DNA from: Deltaproteobacteria bacterium IMCC39146
GTDB lineage: Bacteria; Desulfobacterota; Desulfuromonadia; Desulfuromonadales; BM103
DNA length: 64,000 bases
Assembly: GCA_030005635.1 (NCBI GenBank)
Contig: JARUHP010000015.1
Span: 1 to 64,000, forward strand
Reading direction: 5' to 3'
In this document: positions 43,875-52,437 of the stretch, piece by piece
Position numbering within the stretch: position 1 is the stretch's first letter
How the letters are laid out: the number at the start of each line of letters is the position of its first letter
Notes under the pieces: model-generated
Seen by the model: the letters and a program-made list of their open reading frames with translations, nothing else
Told to the model about the DNA's origin: nothing
Databases searched by the model: none
Position numbers and translations under genes: made by a program

Positions 43875-44867
43875 TTACATGAGTTTTGCTTTTGATGCTA
43901 CTTCTGCCGGGATGGTCAAGCTCAGCTCGGCAGCTGCCCCTTTACTGGTTTTAAGAGAAATCTTTTTAGCTTCTCTGACTGGCAGGAGGTGGACCTGTTT
44001 GCCTTGCATCGCCTGCAGGGCATGAACGGCAACGAGTTTACCCTGCTCATCCAGGTCGGCTTCGAGGCCGATTAAGGCTCCTTGTTCCACTAAACCGGGA
44101 ATTTGTGAAAATACGATACATTTGTTGGCTTGGGCTGAGGTGATAATTGCTGAAGCCTGCAGAGAGACCGAGATGCTTTCAGTAAGAAAGAGTGCGTCAG
44201 TTTCTCCGCTCAGCTTTTTGCCGAGAGCTTGAGCTTCTTTCGGGTTGCGTGCATTCTCAGCTGCTACCTTGAATCCGAAAGTCTTCCCATGCTCTTTGAT
44301 TTCTGCAAGCTGTTGCTCAGAACCCTTTTCCCCTTTTGTATAGAGGACTCCAACTGTTTTCACTGGCTTGATTGCTACAAGAGCCTCTACCAGTAAGCCA
44401 AGGTCGGTTTTGCTGGTTGCGCCACTGGCGTCAGATCCCGGAGCTGCAAGAGTCTTTACCACCCCTAGCGATACAGGATCGTAAACATCGGCAAACAGTA
44501 GAGGAGTGTCTTTTAGCGATTCTTTGGCGAGGCTGGTTGCCTGGGAGCCGTAGGTAATAACCAACGTTGCGCCTGCGGCTTCTGCGCGGCGGAGACTGTT
44601 GGTTAAAGACATCTTGTCAGCATTTGGGCTCTGCTTGAATATCTTTAGCTTGTCTTCGCCGAAGCCGCCGGCCTGCAGGACTTTGACCATGGACTCATGG
44701 ACTTCCTGGTAGCGGGGCAGGTCGGCGGTGACGATGGCGGCCAGAATCTCCTGGGCGCTAGCCGGAGTTCCCATGAGGGTGCTGATGATAATTCCAGCGA
44801 AAAGGAAGACAAAGGATAAAGTCCTTGAAACGCTGCGCGGTAGTGTAGGCAATAGTAGAGACCTCAT
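43875..44867 (-). CDS. ABC-type solute-binding protein (PF04392 family), no transporter genes nearby
   Basis: The protein has 330 residues from the ATG at 44867; a TTG at 44879 overlaps the upstream stop but has its SD too close. A signal peptide covers about 14-39 (TLSFVFLFAGIIISTLMGTPASAQ). The mature part has the two-lobe ABC substrate-binding fold: 'ILAAIVTADLPRYQEVHESM', 'LVITYGSQATSLAKESL', 'PLLFADVYDPVSLGVV', 'VGVLYTKGEKGSEQQL'. No permease or ATPase adjoins it; the next gene is a chemoreceptor. A sensory role is therefore more likely than uptake. Its 5' end overlaps the porin gene region, so it is in the same operon. Confidence 0.88.
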   Translation of the reverse strand: MRSLLLPTLPRSVSRTLSFVFLFAGIIISTLMGTPASAQEILAAIVTADLPRYQEVHESMVKVLQAGGFGEDKLKIFKQSPNADKMSLTNSLRRAEAAGATLVITYGSQATSLAKESLKDTPLLFADVYDPVSLGVVKTLAAPGSDASGATSKTDLGLLVEALVAIKPVKTVGVLYTKGEKGSEQQLAEIKEHGKTFGFKVAAENARNPKEAQALGKKLSGETDALFLTESISVSLQASAIITSAQANKCIVFSQIPGLVEQGALIGLEADLDEQGKLVAVHALQAMQGKQVHLLPVREAKKISLKTSKGAAAELSLTIPAEVASKAKLM

Positions 44868-44872
44868 GTTGT

Positions 44873-47089
44873 TTACCAACCCCTGGAAAAACTAACCATG
44901 GCCGTTTGTACTGAGCCATCGGAATAATTGCTGTTTTTGTCGTCGTAGTCGTCGTAAGTCGCTTCTACGGCACAGGACCAGTTGTTGTCGATCTGCCAGT
45001 TTAGACGACTACGCAAACCGATTTGGCGGATATCGAGTTCACTGATTTTTTTTAAGCTGGAGCTGTTTGGTAGCTCTCCGTAATAAAGATCCCCATCTCC
45101 ATAAATGTTGTAAGGGTAAGGACCCGCTTCATCAAAGTCTGGTGAGAAACTGGCTTTTGATCGGGTATAATTCCCTTCCAGACGACAGGAAAGATCTTCT
45201 CGCGCCTGCCAGGTTACGCCAAGGGTCAAGGCGTTTACGGTCTGGCTGTAGTCGTTGCTGTCATCTGCAAACGCATAATTGAAGCTTTGACCAACTATTG
45301 GGGAGGGCTTATACACGGTCGCAGTACCCGTACCGATAAGTATGTCCTGATCAATGTCGGTGTGGAAATAACCGTAATTGAGGTCGAAAGAAAGTCCGTT
45401 AAGAGGCGTTACATACGTGCTCAGATTGATGTTTTGCTGTTTTTTCTCCCGGTCGATCGAATAACCGTGCAGTTCGTACTCGTCGTTTTCCTGCTTCAGC
45501 AGGTTGACGTTTGCCAATAGCCCCCAGAAGGGAGAGGGGTTATAGCTACTGGAGAGAAAAAGTTGCTGGCTATCCTGGAAAGAAGTGCCATAGGCCGGAT
45601 CATCGTCATGCTGGATCGATACCCAGCCGCTGAGTTTGAGGGCTGATTTGTCCAGCAGGCGACTTTTAAATCCGATTTTTGCCCGGGTAATAACTTCCTC
45701 AGTAGGAAGGTCCCAGCTCGGGTTAATCGTTATTGCGACAGCCGGATCATCAGAGCTGCTGTGGCTTCCACCATGGCCTGTGTTGCTGCGGTCAATCTCT
45801 TCGCGGCGCAGTTCGCCTGTAATGGTCAGCTGTCGTGACGGACGATAATTGACAATCGCTTCGTACCAGGACCGGGTGATATCTACTGGATCGCGAACAT
45901 CCAAAGGGTTGCCATTGGTGTTGCCATACTCATCAACGTTAAACTGGTCCGTGTTGTCGCTGTCCAGGTCGATCAGGCGGTAGCGAGCGTTGAAGGTCCA
46001 GTTCTTGCCTGGGGTATAAGTCACATCCGCACAGGCTTTGTAGTAGTCTGTTTCTGCCTTGACTGGTGCTACGGACGTGAGGTCTGATTGGTTCTCTCTT
46101 TCGCCAATGGTAAAACTGGCGCTGCCAACGAGGCCGCCACTCGGAGCGGTGTTGGCTTTGAGGGTCACTTCGGTCAGCTTGCTGTCAGGATCCTCACTAT
46201 GCTCAAAGAGATCCTCATCTCGACCGCGAGAATGCGAACCAAAGTAATCCGTTGGAATAGACTCGTTATCACGGAAGGTCCGGAATAAAGCTTCAAGAGC
46301 GAAATCAATCATGCCCGCATGAGCATCAGCTTCCGCCTTGAACTCTTCTGTGACCCGGTCAATCTTGCGTGTCTTGCTTTGCATGTGGCAGGCCGTAGCA
46401 CAATTCTCGCCGACAAACCGCATCTGTTTGTCGCCTTTCTTTTCATAGCGCCAGTAGGCCAGGTTAATGTGTGCGGGGTAGGTTGGGTGCTTGAGCTTGA
46501 CTTCGAATTCGTTGGTGTCGAGCCTTAAACCGTAATCATCATTCGGATTTTGGTCAGTGTAGAAGGTGCGTATGACCTCATTGCCGAGCGAGTTGGTAAA
46601 CGCACCGTCAGGGCGACTTCCTTCTACAGGCGTTCCAGTTGGCACACGGACAAGCGGAGGCCCCGGGTCCGGTACTGCTGCGGTTGGCTCTCCACCCGTG
46701 TAGCCATTGTCGTAGGGGACATGATCAAGGTTGTGAAAGAAGCGTTCGGATCTCAGGTTGACTTGAGCGAGTCCTTTGCTGTTGAGATCCAGTTCTCCTG
46801 AGTAGTCGTTTTCATTGAGGTAGTCGAAATTAAAGTTCAGAAAATAAGAGCCCTGATCTGTTGCCAAGTCGACATTGAACAGTGGGCTTGATTTCAGACT
46901 GTCGTATTCGAGTGCGCGGGAAGGATTTTTGTCCTCGCTGACGCCTCGGTAGCCGGCACTGATGTTAATGTCGGTCTTGCTGTTCTCTTCTTCCTTGAGT
47001 TTTTCCAAGTCAGCCAATGCTATGTTTGCTCCGATGCCCGTAAGGAGTAAAACAAACATTGTTGTTCCAATAAGCTTATATATCTTCAC
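44873..47089 (-). CDS. MtrB/PioB-family outer-membrane beta-barrel of an electron conduit
   Basis: The protein has 738 residues with a signal peptide at about 1-26 (LIGTTMFVLLLTGIGANIALA). The mature part is a series of amphipathic strands ending in an aromatic residue (VSFSRGW at the C-terminus, though without a final Phe). Early segments 'SAGYRGVSEDKNPSRALEYD' and 'LNLRSERFFHNLDHVPYDN'-type motifs are characteristic of MtrB/PioB proteins, which sheath a multiheme cytochrome across the outer membrane. Near residue 235 it has GENCATACHMQSK, a CX3CH motif that could bind heme covalently. It is 38 bases downstream of the decaheme gene. Confidence 0.92.
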   Translation of the reverse strand: MKIYKLIGTTMFVLLLTGIGANIALADLEKLKEEENSKTDINISAGYRGVSEDKNPSRALEYDSLKSSPLFNVDLATDQGSYFLNFNFDYLNENDYSGELDLNSKGLAQVNLRSERFFHNLDHVPYDNGYTGGEPTAAVPDPGPPLVRVPTGTPVEGSRPDGAFTNSLGNEVIRTFYTDQNPNDDYGLRLDTNEFEVKLKHPTYPAHINLAYWRYEKKGDKQMRFVGENCATACHMQSKTRKIDRVTEEFKAEADAHAGMIDFALEALFRTFRDNESIPTDYFGSHSRGRDEDLFEHSEDPDSKLTEVTLKANTAPSGGLVGSASFTIGERENQSDLTSVAPVKAETDYYKACADVTYTPGKNWTFNARYRLIDLDSDNTDQFNVDEYGNTNGNPLDVRDPVDITRSWYEAIVNYRPSRQLTITGELRREEIDRSNTGHGGSHSSSDDPAVAITINPSWDLPTEEVITRAKIGFKSRLLDKSALKLSGWVSIQHDDDPAYGTSFQDSQQLFLSSSYNPSPFWGLLANVNLLKQENDEYELHGYSIDREKKQQNINLSTYVTPLNGLSFDLNYGYFHTDIDQDILIGTGTATVYKPSPIVGQSFNYAFADDSNDYSQTVNALTLGVTWQAREDLSCRLEGNYTRSKASFSPDFDEAGPYPYNIYGDGDLYYGELPNSSSLKKISELDIRQIGLRSRLNWQIDNNWSCAVEATYDDYDDKNSNYSDGSVQTAMVSFSRGW

Positions 47090-47127
47090 GGTTGCCTCCT
47101 GACCCCATTAAAAGTTGTACGAGTATT

Positions 47128-48114
47128 TTAACGCGAGATGAAAGTGCCCCGGCCATGCGCGGACGGTATGTCGGTGCCGTGTATGGATGTATGGCAGTCT
47201 GTACATCGCGAGAAAAACGCCTGCTTCATCTCTGTGCTGCCAAGCGTGCCCATGTCGGATTGTGGTCCGTGGTGTCCCGCGTGGCACTGCATGCACAAGA
47301 AAGGCTGCGCGACTTCCAATAACGGATCGTTGGGAGAGCCATGTGGCCTATGGCAGTTTGTGCACTCTTCGGTGACATCGGCATGTTCATAGACGAACGG
47401 TCCCTGGTACTCCATGTGACATTTTGTGCATAGGGCCTTGGTTGTGATGCCCTTGAGGTTGTTGGGATTTGTGGAATTGTGCGGGTCGTGGCAATCGGTG
47501 CAGGCCATCTTGTGTTCGGGGACCGGGTGGTGGGAGAACTGGGAAAACTCCATTTTGACCTGCATGTGACAACCGGTGCAGAGATCTTCCTGATCGTGGC
47601 GGCTGACTTTCTGCTGGGGGCCCTTGTGTAACTTGTGACAATCAAAGCAGCTGACATCGTTGAGCGCATGTACGCTGGAGTTCCAGCTGTTCAGGTTTGG
47701 TGTGGATGCTGCCGAGTGGCATTTTAAGCAGATCATTGACTGGGCTTGCGCAGGGAACTCTGCCAGGGGCAACAGGGTTTTAAAATCACAAGTATTTTGT
47801 TCCGCTGCATGCTCAACGGCTTTGCTCCCTGGCCCGTGACAGGATTCGCAGTTGACCAGAGGCAGGCCCGTTTCTTCAGAAATCTGATCGCCATGGATTG
47901 ACTGTTTGAAATCCAAATAGGTTTTGTCGTGCTTGTGGCAGCTGGAGAGACAGTTCTCGTCGCCCACGTAGTTGGCTTCCAGGTCACCAACCAGGATGGT
48001 CTCGTAGTCTCTGACCGGTGCAATCGGCTGAGAAGACTTTAAGGTGGCCACGTCGGTACAGGCGACGATGAAGAGACTTGCCAGGAACAGATAGAGCAGT
48101 ATTCGATGTTTCAA
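47128..48114 (-). CDS. DmsE/MtrA-type decaheme c-type cytochrome, lipoprotein
   Basis: The protein has 328 residues with a lipobox signal (LLYLFLASLFIVACTD; Cys at about 19). It has nine CXXCH motifs (CESCH, CLKCH, CFDCH, CTGCH, CTDCH, CTKCH, CTNCH, CMQCH, CTDCH) plus one CX3CH at the N-terminus (DENCLSSCHKHD), which gives ten hemes if all are filled. DmsE/MtrA proteins carry electrons from the periplasm through an MtrB-type porin to outside acceptors. 'YVGDENC...HG' at the start and CTDCHDPH later are family features. It is the first gene of the operon with the porin, the binding protein and the chemoreceptor. Confidence 0.95.
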   Translation of the reverse strand: MKHRILLYLFLASLFIVACTDVATLKSSQPIAPVRDYETILVGDLEANYVGDENCLSSCHKHDKTYLDFKQSIHGDQISEETGLPLVNCESCHGPGSKAVEHAAEQNTCDFKTLLPLAEFPAQAQSMICLKCHSAASTPNLNSWNSSVHALNDVSCFDCHKLHKGPQQKVSRHDQEDLCTGCHMQVKMEFSQFSHHPVPEHKMACTDCHDPHNSTNPNNLKGITTKALCTKCHMEYQGPFVYEHADVTEECTNCHRPHGSPNDPLLEVAQPFLCMQCHAGHHGPQSDMGTLGSTEMKQAFFSRCTDCHTSIHGTDIPSAHGRGTFISR

Positions 48115-48252
48115 GATAGACCTCCTGATGAAAAATCCCGAACCTTTGATGCCATGAATTATGTATACAAATTAAAAGAATTCCCGAATCGACATTACTA
48201 AAGCCAGCATAAATAAATGAGCCCATTATGAGGTTTTTTGTTTAAAAATCAA

Positions 48253-48274
48253 GGCCTTTGCTCTGATTAAGGCC
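48253..48274 (-). terminator. Probable terminator of the rrf2 gene
   Basis: On the minus strand GGCCTT, a 10-base loop, and AAGGCC are followed by TTGATTTTT. The stem is only 6 bp, so efficiency is uncertain. It would separate the Rrf2 transcript from the cytochrome operon. Confidence 0.45.
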
Positions 48275-48464
48275 ATTTAGTTAGGTTTCTGCAAGGTTTT
48301 GGCGGAGGACGTTTGGGGAAGGTTTTTTCTTTAACTTGCTGAAATAACTGAGATACGGAAAACTTTAAGAGTGTTGCTGGTGCTTGTCGTGGGACGAGAG
48401 TATACTTGGAGAGAATCAGAGTTTCAAAATTCATCCGGGGAGTTGGACGCAGCTTCCCGCTTCG

Positions 48465-48503
48465 CCCTGGCAGACTTGCCCTCCTGGTCTCCAGGGTTTT
48501 TTT
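48465..48503 (+). terminator. Plus-strand hairpin with T-run, no gene upstream
   Basis: CCTGG-TCT-CCAGG (48483-48495) is followed by G and seven Ts (48497-48503); an alternative longer pairing uses CCCTGG at 48465-48470. It points rightward, but no plus-strand gene lies upstream for 15 kb. It may end a small RNA from this gap. Confidence 0.45.
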
Positions 48504-48530
48504 GTCTGCTGTAAACTACTTGGTCGAGGT

Positions 48531-48959
48531 TTAAGAACTAACGGGGAGTTGGTCGTTTTTCTGTGCTGCCAGGCTGGCAAAGTCATAGCGCGACAGGGTG
48601 GCCATGAATTCTTTGCGAATCTGGGCCCAGGCACCGTGGACCGGGCAGAAGAACTCGCGTTCGCAGGAACCTTTTTCGATCAGGCACTGGTTAAGATAAA
48701 CCGGACCTTCCTGGGATTTGATAATGTCGAGGAGTGTGATCTCTGCAGGGTCCTTGGCCAGATAAAAGCCGCCACCAACACCGCGTTGTGAACCGACGAT
48801 ACCATCCTTAATCAGTGGTTGGAGTATCTTGGTCAGAAACGCTGGGGTGATCTCCTGTGCTTTGCAGATATCCTTCTTGTAGATAATTTCACCGGTGGGC
48901 TGGCGGGACATGTGAAGAATGGCGCGGATGGCATATTCTGTTGCACGAGTAATAATCAA
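48531..48959 (-). CDS. Rrf2-family transcriptional regulator with Cys cluster
   Basis: The protein has 142 residues. The start is a TTG at 48959 with AGAGGAAAC 5-8 bases upstream, giving the family N-terminus 'IITRATEYAIRAILHMS'; a TTG 18 bases earlier has no SD. A winged helix-turn-helix is at about 25-60 (ITPAFLTKILQPLIKDGIVGSQRGVGGGF with the Rrf2 wing). Three cysteines in 'NQCLIEKGSCEREFFCPVHGAW' match the iron-sulfur-binding set of IscR, NsrR and RsrR-type regulators. It probably senses iron-sulfur state, redox or NO. It sits 416 bases upstream of the cytochrome operon on the same strand, a candidate target. Confidence 0.9.
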   Translation of the reverse strand: MIITRATEYAIRAILHMSRQPTGEIIYKKDICKAQEITPAFLTKILQPLIKDGIVGSQRGVGGGFYLAKDPAEITLLDIIKSQEGPVYLNQCLIEKGSCEREFFCPVHGAWAQIRKEFMATLSRYDFASLAAQKNDQLPVSS

Positions 48960-49076
48960 GGCTGTTTCCTCTTCCAAAGCTATACTTGACGATATTTGTA
49001 ATAAAGTAGTGTTCTTCCTGAATCATGTCAATCTTTAATGCAAAAGTTAAATTTCGAAGTCCTTATAGTTAATGGA

Positions 49077-49188
49077 CTTATAACCCAAGCAAAGGTTTGT
49101 AAGGATTTAACGCAAAGGCGCGAAGGGGTAGAGAAAGCCCGCAAACAAAACCACTTCAAAAAGCGGTATTGTCGCCCTTTGCGTCTTT
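49077..49188 (+). repeat. Dispersed repeat, copy 1 of two, with nested CGCAAAGG palindrome
   Basis: This element starts ACTTATAACCCAAGCAAAGG, continues with GGGGTAGAGAAAGCCCGCAA, then AAACCACTTCAAAAAGCG, and ends GTCGCCCTTTGCGTCTTT. The same order of blocks occurs reversed at 62011-62090. Copy 1 has about 30 extra bases (TTTGTAAGGATTTAACGC, then AAAGGCGCGAA) whose CGCAAAGGCGC part pairs with GCGTCTTTGCGC at the end. It lies in the 361-bp gap between rrf2 and gluQ. Confidence 0.75.
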
Positions 49189-49320
49189 GCGCTAAATATT
49201 TTTTTGGTTATAGAACTTAAAGTTCTGAGCAATAAGGCATTGCTGTGGATTGACAGCCCCTTTTCTCTACAGGCATTATGCCGGTGTTCTAAAGTTGTTT
49301 CAGTTTATGAAAGGATTTCG

Positions 49321-50241
49321 ATGTCTACAGAACAGGTTGTCGGGCGTTTTGCGCCTAGCCCCACCGGGCCACTACACTTAGGTTCGCTGGTCGCCGCAGT
49401 CGGTAGCTACTGCCTGGCTCGCCGAGAAGGTGGCTTGTGGCTATTACGTATGGAAGATCTTGATCCTCCTCGCGTGGTGCCAGGTGCGGCCGACGAGATT
49501 CTAGCCTCCCTGGAGAAGCTGGGCCTGCATTGGGATGGAGAGGTTGTCTGGCAGAGTCAGCGCAACGAGGCGTATTTTGCCGCCGTGGAGAGGTTGCGGG
49601 ATAAAGGGCTGGTCTTTGACTGTGCCTGCACGCGCAAAGAAATTATCCTGAGTGCTCCTCACCCTGGGGAGGAAGGCCCCATCTATCCCGGCACCTGCCG
49701 CACGGGACTACCTGCCGGCCGCAAGCCGCGTGCGTTGCGGATTAAAGCTCCGCAGGAGCAGGTGTCCTTCTCGGACGGTGTCTTTGGCCGGGTACAACAG
49801 GTGTTGGCCGATGCTGTGGGCGATTTTATCCTCCGTCGAGCCGACGGCCTCTTTGCTTATCAGCTGGCGGTGGTCGTCGATGATGCCGCTGCCGGCATCA
49901 ACCATGTCGTGCGCGGCGCCGACCTTCTCTCTTCAACGCCAAGACAGATTTTTCTGCATGCCTGTCTCGGCAACCCTGTCCCGAAATATGTTCACCTGCC
50001 GATGGTGTTGGGCAGTAACGGCAAAAAAATAAGCAAGCGTCACGGCTCGGCAGAGCTCGACTATGAGTTCAGGGCGTCAGCGTTGATCTCTCTGTCGCTC
50101 TCCTTGCTCGGTCAAGCAATCCCAAAGGAATTGCACGGCGCTCCTCCTGCAGAGCTTCTTTCCTGGGCGGTGAAAAACTTTGAGTCTCGAAACATTCCGG
50201 CTGCCAATGAGGGTGTTGGCGTCGATGAAGAAGTCCTTTAG
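49321..50241 (+). CDS. gluQ: Glutamyl-Q tRNA(Asp) synthetase
   Basis: The protein has 306 residues from the ATG at 49321 (AAAGGA upstream), where the family homology starts; an open frame of 39 codons precedes it without similarity. It is a class I synthetase paralog lacking the anticodon domain that attaches glutamate to queuosine in tRNA(Asp). The HIGH-type motif is 'PSPTGPLHLGSLVAA'; the KMSKS-type motif is 'GKKISKRHGS'. The zinc site is C-A-C (FDCACTRKE) with Y and C in 'IYPGTCR'. It appears monocistronic. Confidence 0.95.
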   Translation: MSTEQVVGRFAPSPTGPLHLGSLVAAVGSYCLARREGGLWLLRMEDLDPPRVVPGAADEILASLEKLGLHWDGEVVWQSQRNEAYFAAVERLRDKGLVFDCACTRKEIILSAPHPGEEGPIYPGTCRTGLPAGRKPRALRIKAPQEQVSFSDGVFGRVQQVLADAVGDFILRRADGLFAYQLAVVVDDAAAGINHVVRGADLLSSTPRQIFLHACLGNPVPKYVHLPMVLGSNGKKISKRHGSAELDYEFRASALISLSLSLLGQAIPKELHGAPPAELLSWAVKNFESRNIPAANEGVGVDEEVL

Positions 50242-50694
50242 ACGGCATTGGTCTCCTCTGCTGCAGGTTCTCGACGATCGTTTTATTCGTGCAAAAGAGC
50301 CAAGGAAAGATTAAGAGTTTGGGTCGGGGCGATGAAAAAAATCACCTAAGCCTATTGACAGACCGGTGAAAAGCCGGTAAACAGGTTTATCGAAAGAGAG
50401 CACTGCCTGCCTAATCAGTTGCCTGAGAGTATTATTTTCCCTTTCATATAGCTTCCAACCCATGAGTACGGACTGACCTCAAACCTATAAGAATTTCTTA
50501 AAAATATATGCGTGGGCTGTACAAAACAAATTGCCCGCAAAGATAACCTACCAACACATCATAATCATTTCGGACCGGAAAACTCAGAGAACAAGATCTC
50601 TTACATTCACAATGAACCACGCAGCGACCGAGGCAACCTTTTGCCGTTGTAAACTGTGCGCTATTCTGAGCCGTTAGACTATCAAGGAGAACCG
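50242..50694. other. 453-bp region upstream of rho
   Basis: No gene was found. A small hairpin ACCGG/CCGGT lies at about 50362-50379 and further pairings are possible with CAGG/CCTG around it (50380-50412). The block 50340-50440 could be a structured leader or an sRNA, but it does not match a riboswitch class I know. A long 5' leader would fit autoregulation of rho by premature termination, as known in E. coli; this is inference. Confidence 0.35.
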
Positions 50695-51942
50695 ATGAAC
50701 CTGAAGGAATTGAAAGAAAAGAAGATTGCCGACCTTTCGGCGATTGCCAAGGAGCTTGGCGTCGAAGGGGCTTCAGGTCTGCGCAAGCAGGACCTGATCT
50801 TCGCTATCCTCAACACGACCTCCGCCAAGAATGGAGCTATTTTTGGTGAGGGGGTTCTTGAGATCCTTCCCGATGGATTTGGTTTCCTGCGTGCTCCTGA
50901 CGCCAATTATCTGCCCGGCCCTGATGATATTTACGTTTCACCATCACAGATCCGCAGGTTTAGTCTGAAGACCGGTGACACCGTGGCCGGCCAGATCAGG
51001 CCACCGAAAGAAGGTGAGCGTTACTTTGCTTTGCTTAAGGTTGCCGAGGTCAACTTCGAGAACCCGGCCGTTGCTCGTGAAAAGATCCTGTTTGATAATC
51101 TGACGCCTCTCTATCCTGATGAGCGCCTGATTCTGGAAAGCGAACCGGACAACCTTTCGGCTCGCGTCATCGATCTGGTTTCACCGGTTGGCAAGGGCCA
51201 GCGTGCCCTGATTGTTGCCCCACCGAGGACCGGTAAGACGGTTCTGTTGCAGAACATTGCCAACTCGATTACAGCCAATCATCCGGAAGTCTACCTGATC
51301 GTCCTTCTGATCGACGAGCGGCCCGAGGAAGTCACCGACATGCAGCGCACGGTTAATGGCGAGGTTATCTCCTCGACCTTTGACGAGCCTGCGACCCGTC
51401 ACGTCCAGGTTGCCGAGATGGTCATCGAGAAGGCCCGCCGGCTGGTCGAGCATAAACGCGATGTTGTTATTCTTCTCGACTCTATTACCCGTTTGGCGCG
51501 GGCCTACAATACAGTCGTACCGCCTTCCGGCAAGATCCTTTCAGGTGGTGTCGATTCCAACGCACTGCACAAGCCAAAGCGTTTCTTCGGTGCGGCCCGT
51601 AATATTGAAGAAGGTGGCAGCCTGACGATCATCGCTACCGCTCTGGTAGATACCGGTAGCAAGATGGACGAAGTCATCTTTGAAGAGTTCAAGGGCACGG
51701 GCAACATGGAGCTGCATCTTGACCGTCGCCTGGTCGAAAAGCGGACTTTTCCGGCGATCGACATCAATAAATCCGGAACCCGTCGTGAAGAACTCCTGGT
51801 TGACGAAAAGAGCCTGCAGCGTATCTGGCTGCTACGCAAAGTACTCTCATCGATGAACGTGGTTGATAGCATGGAGTTTCTACGCGACAAGCTCGGTGAT
51901 GCCAAGACTAACCAGGGATTTCTCGATAGCATGAATCGCTAA
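50695..51942 (+). CDS. rho: Transcription termination factor Rho
   Basis: The protein has 415 residues from the ATG at 50695 with AAGGAG 6 bases upstream. The N-terminal helical part is followed by the RNA-binding cold-shock-like domain (about 50-125, '[29 protein letters not shown]' in pieces), the Walker A '[12 protein letters not shown]' near 180, Walker B '[16 protein letters not shown]', the Q-loop '[11 protein letters not shown]', and the R-loop '[11 protein letters not shown]'. It is a hexameric RNA helicase that ends transcription. Its size is typical of Rho without extra insertions. rpmE follows after 156 bases, a frequent neighbour. Confidence 0.97.
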   Translation: MNLKELKEKKIADLSAIAKELGVEGASGLRKQDLIFAILNTTSAKNGAIFGEGVLEILPDGFGFLRAPDANYLPGPDDIYVSPSQIRRFSLKTGDTVAGQIRPPKEGERYFALLKVAEVNFENPAVAREKILFDNLTPLYPDERLILESEPDNLSARVIDLVSPVGKGQRALIVAPPRTGKTVLLQNIANSITANHPEVYLIVLLIDERPEEVTDMQRTVNGEVISSTFDEPATRHVQVAEMVIEKARRLVEHKRDVVILLDSITRLARAYNTVVPPSGKILSGGVDSNALHKPKRFFGAARNIEEGGSLTIIATALVDTGSKMDEVIFEEFKGTGNMELHLDRRLVEKRTFPAIDINKSGTRREELLVDEKSLQRIWLLRKVLSSMNVVDSMEFLRDKLGDAKTNQGFLDSMNR

Positions 51943-52098
51943 GTCTGATTCTACTTAAGCTCATTGTCGCTTCTGGTGACAGATCACCAGAAAAAGTTGC
52001 AATTGGTTATAAATAGTGGTATCAAATCACTCTTTTAAGGCCTTCATGGCCCACTAAATCCGCGACCTGTACCAAGCCAGGTCAACAGGAGTTGAACG

Positions 52099-52302
52099 AT
52101 GAAAGAAGGTATCCACCCTAGTTACGAGGCATCCACGGTTACTTGTCACTGTGGTAATTCATTTGAGACCAAATCGACCAAAGGCGACATCACGACGGAA
52201 ATTTGCTCGTCTTGCCATCCCTTTTACACCGGCAAGCAGAAGCTGATGGACACCGCCGGTCGAATCGAGCGTTTCCGTAAGATGTACGAAAAGAAAGACT
52301 AG
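52099..52302 (+). CDS. rpmE: Ribosomal protein L31, zinc-binding form
   Basis: The protein has 67 residues. The four zinc ligands are present: C16 and C18 in '[10 protein letters not shown]', and C37 and C40 in '[11 protein letters not shown]'. This is the C+ form; a C- paralog, if any, is elsewhere. The end '[16 protein letters not shown]' is the usual tail. AGGAG precedes the ATG. A terminator follows directly. Confidence 0.96.
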   Translation: MKEGIHPSYEASTVTCHCGNSFETKSTKGDITTEICSSCHPFYTGKQKLMDTAGRIERFRKMYEKKD

Positions 52303-52310
52303 AGCTCTGG

Positions 52311-52343
52311 GGGGCGGCCCTGCTGGGTCGCCCCTTTATTTTT
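52311..52343 (+). terminator. Intrinsic terminator after rpmE
   Basis: GGGGCGGCCC (52311-52320), a TGCT loop and GGGTCGCCCC (52325-52334) form a stem with one mismatch, followed by TTTATTTTT. It is 9 bases past the stop codon. Confidence 0.93.
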
Positions 52344-52437
52344 GCTGCCGGGTTTACCGGCACAATCTCTTCCGCGTCCCGTTCCGGGACACGGCCCGGT
52401 TCACCGGACGACGCGGTCTTATTTGGAAACGAAGGCC

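Larger units (their letters stand above)
48115..48530. other. 416-bp region upstream of the cytochrome operon
   Basis: No protein gene was found. It holds the promoter and leader of the decaheme operon (minus strand) and a minus-strand hairpin GGCCTT/AAGGCC (48253-48274) followed by TTGATTTTT that probably ends the rrf2 transcript. TATACT in 'GAGAGTATACTTGG' (about 48397-48410) is a dyad-like AGTATACT. A plus-strand hairpin with a T-run lies at 48465-48503. Confidence 0.5.

Noticed and set aside
43875-44867. Subunit of a complete ABC importer
   Set aside because: No permease or ATPase gene is adjacent; neighbours are the porin and a chemoreceptor.
50340-50440. c-di-GMP-I, glycine, cobalamin or TPP riboswitch before rho
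   Set aside because: Single words resemble parts of these aptamers (GGTGAAAAGCCGG, CCTGAGAG), but the remaining conserved blocks are missing.
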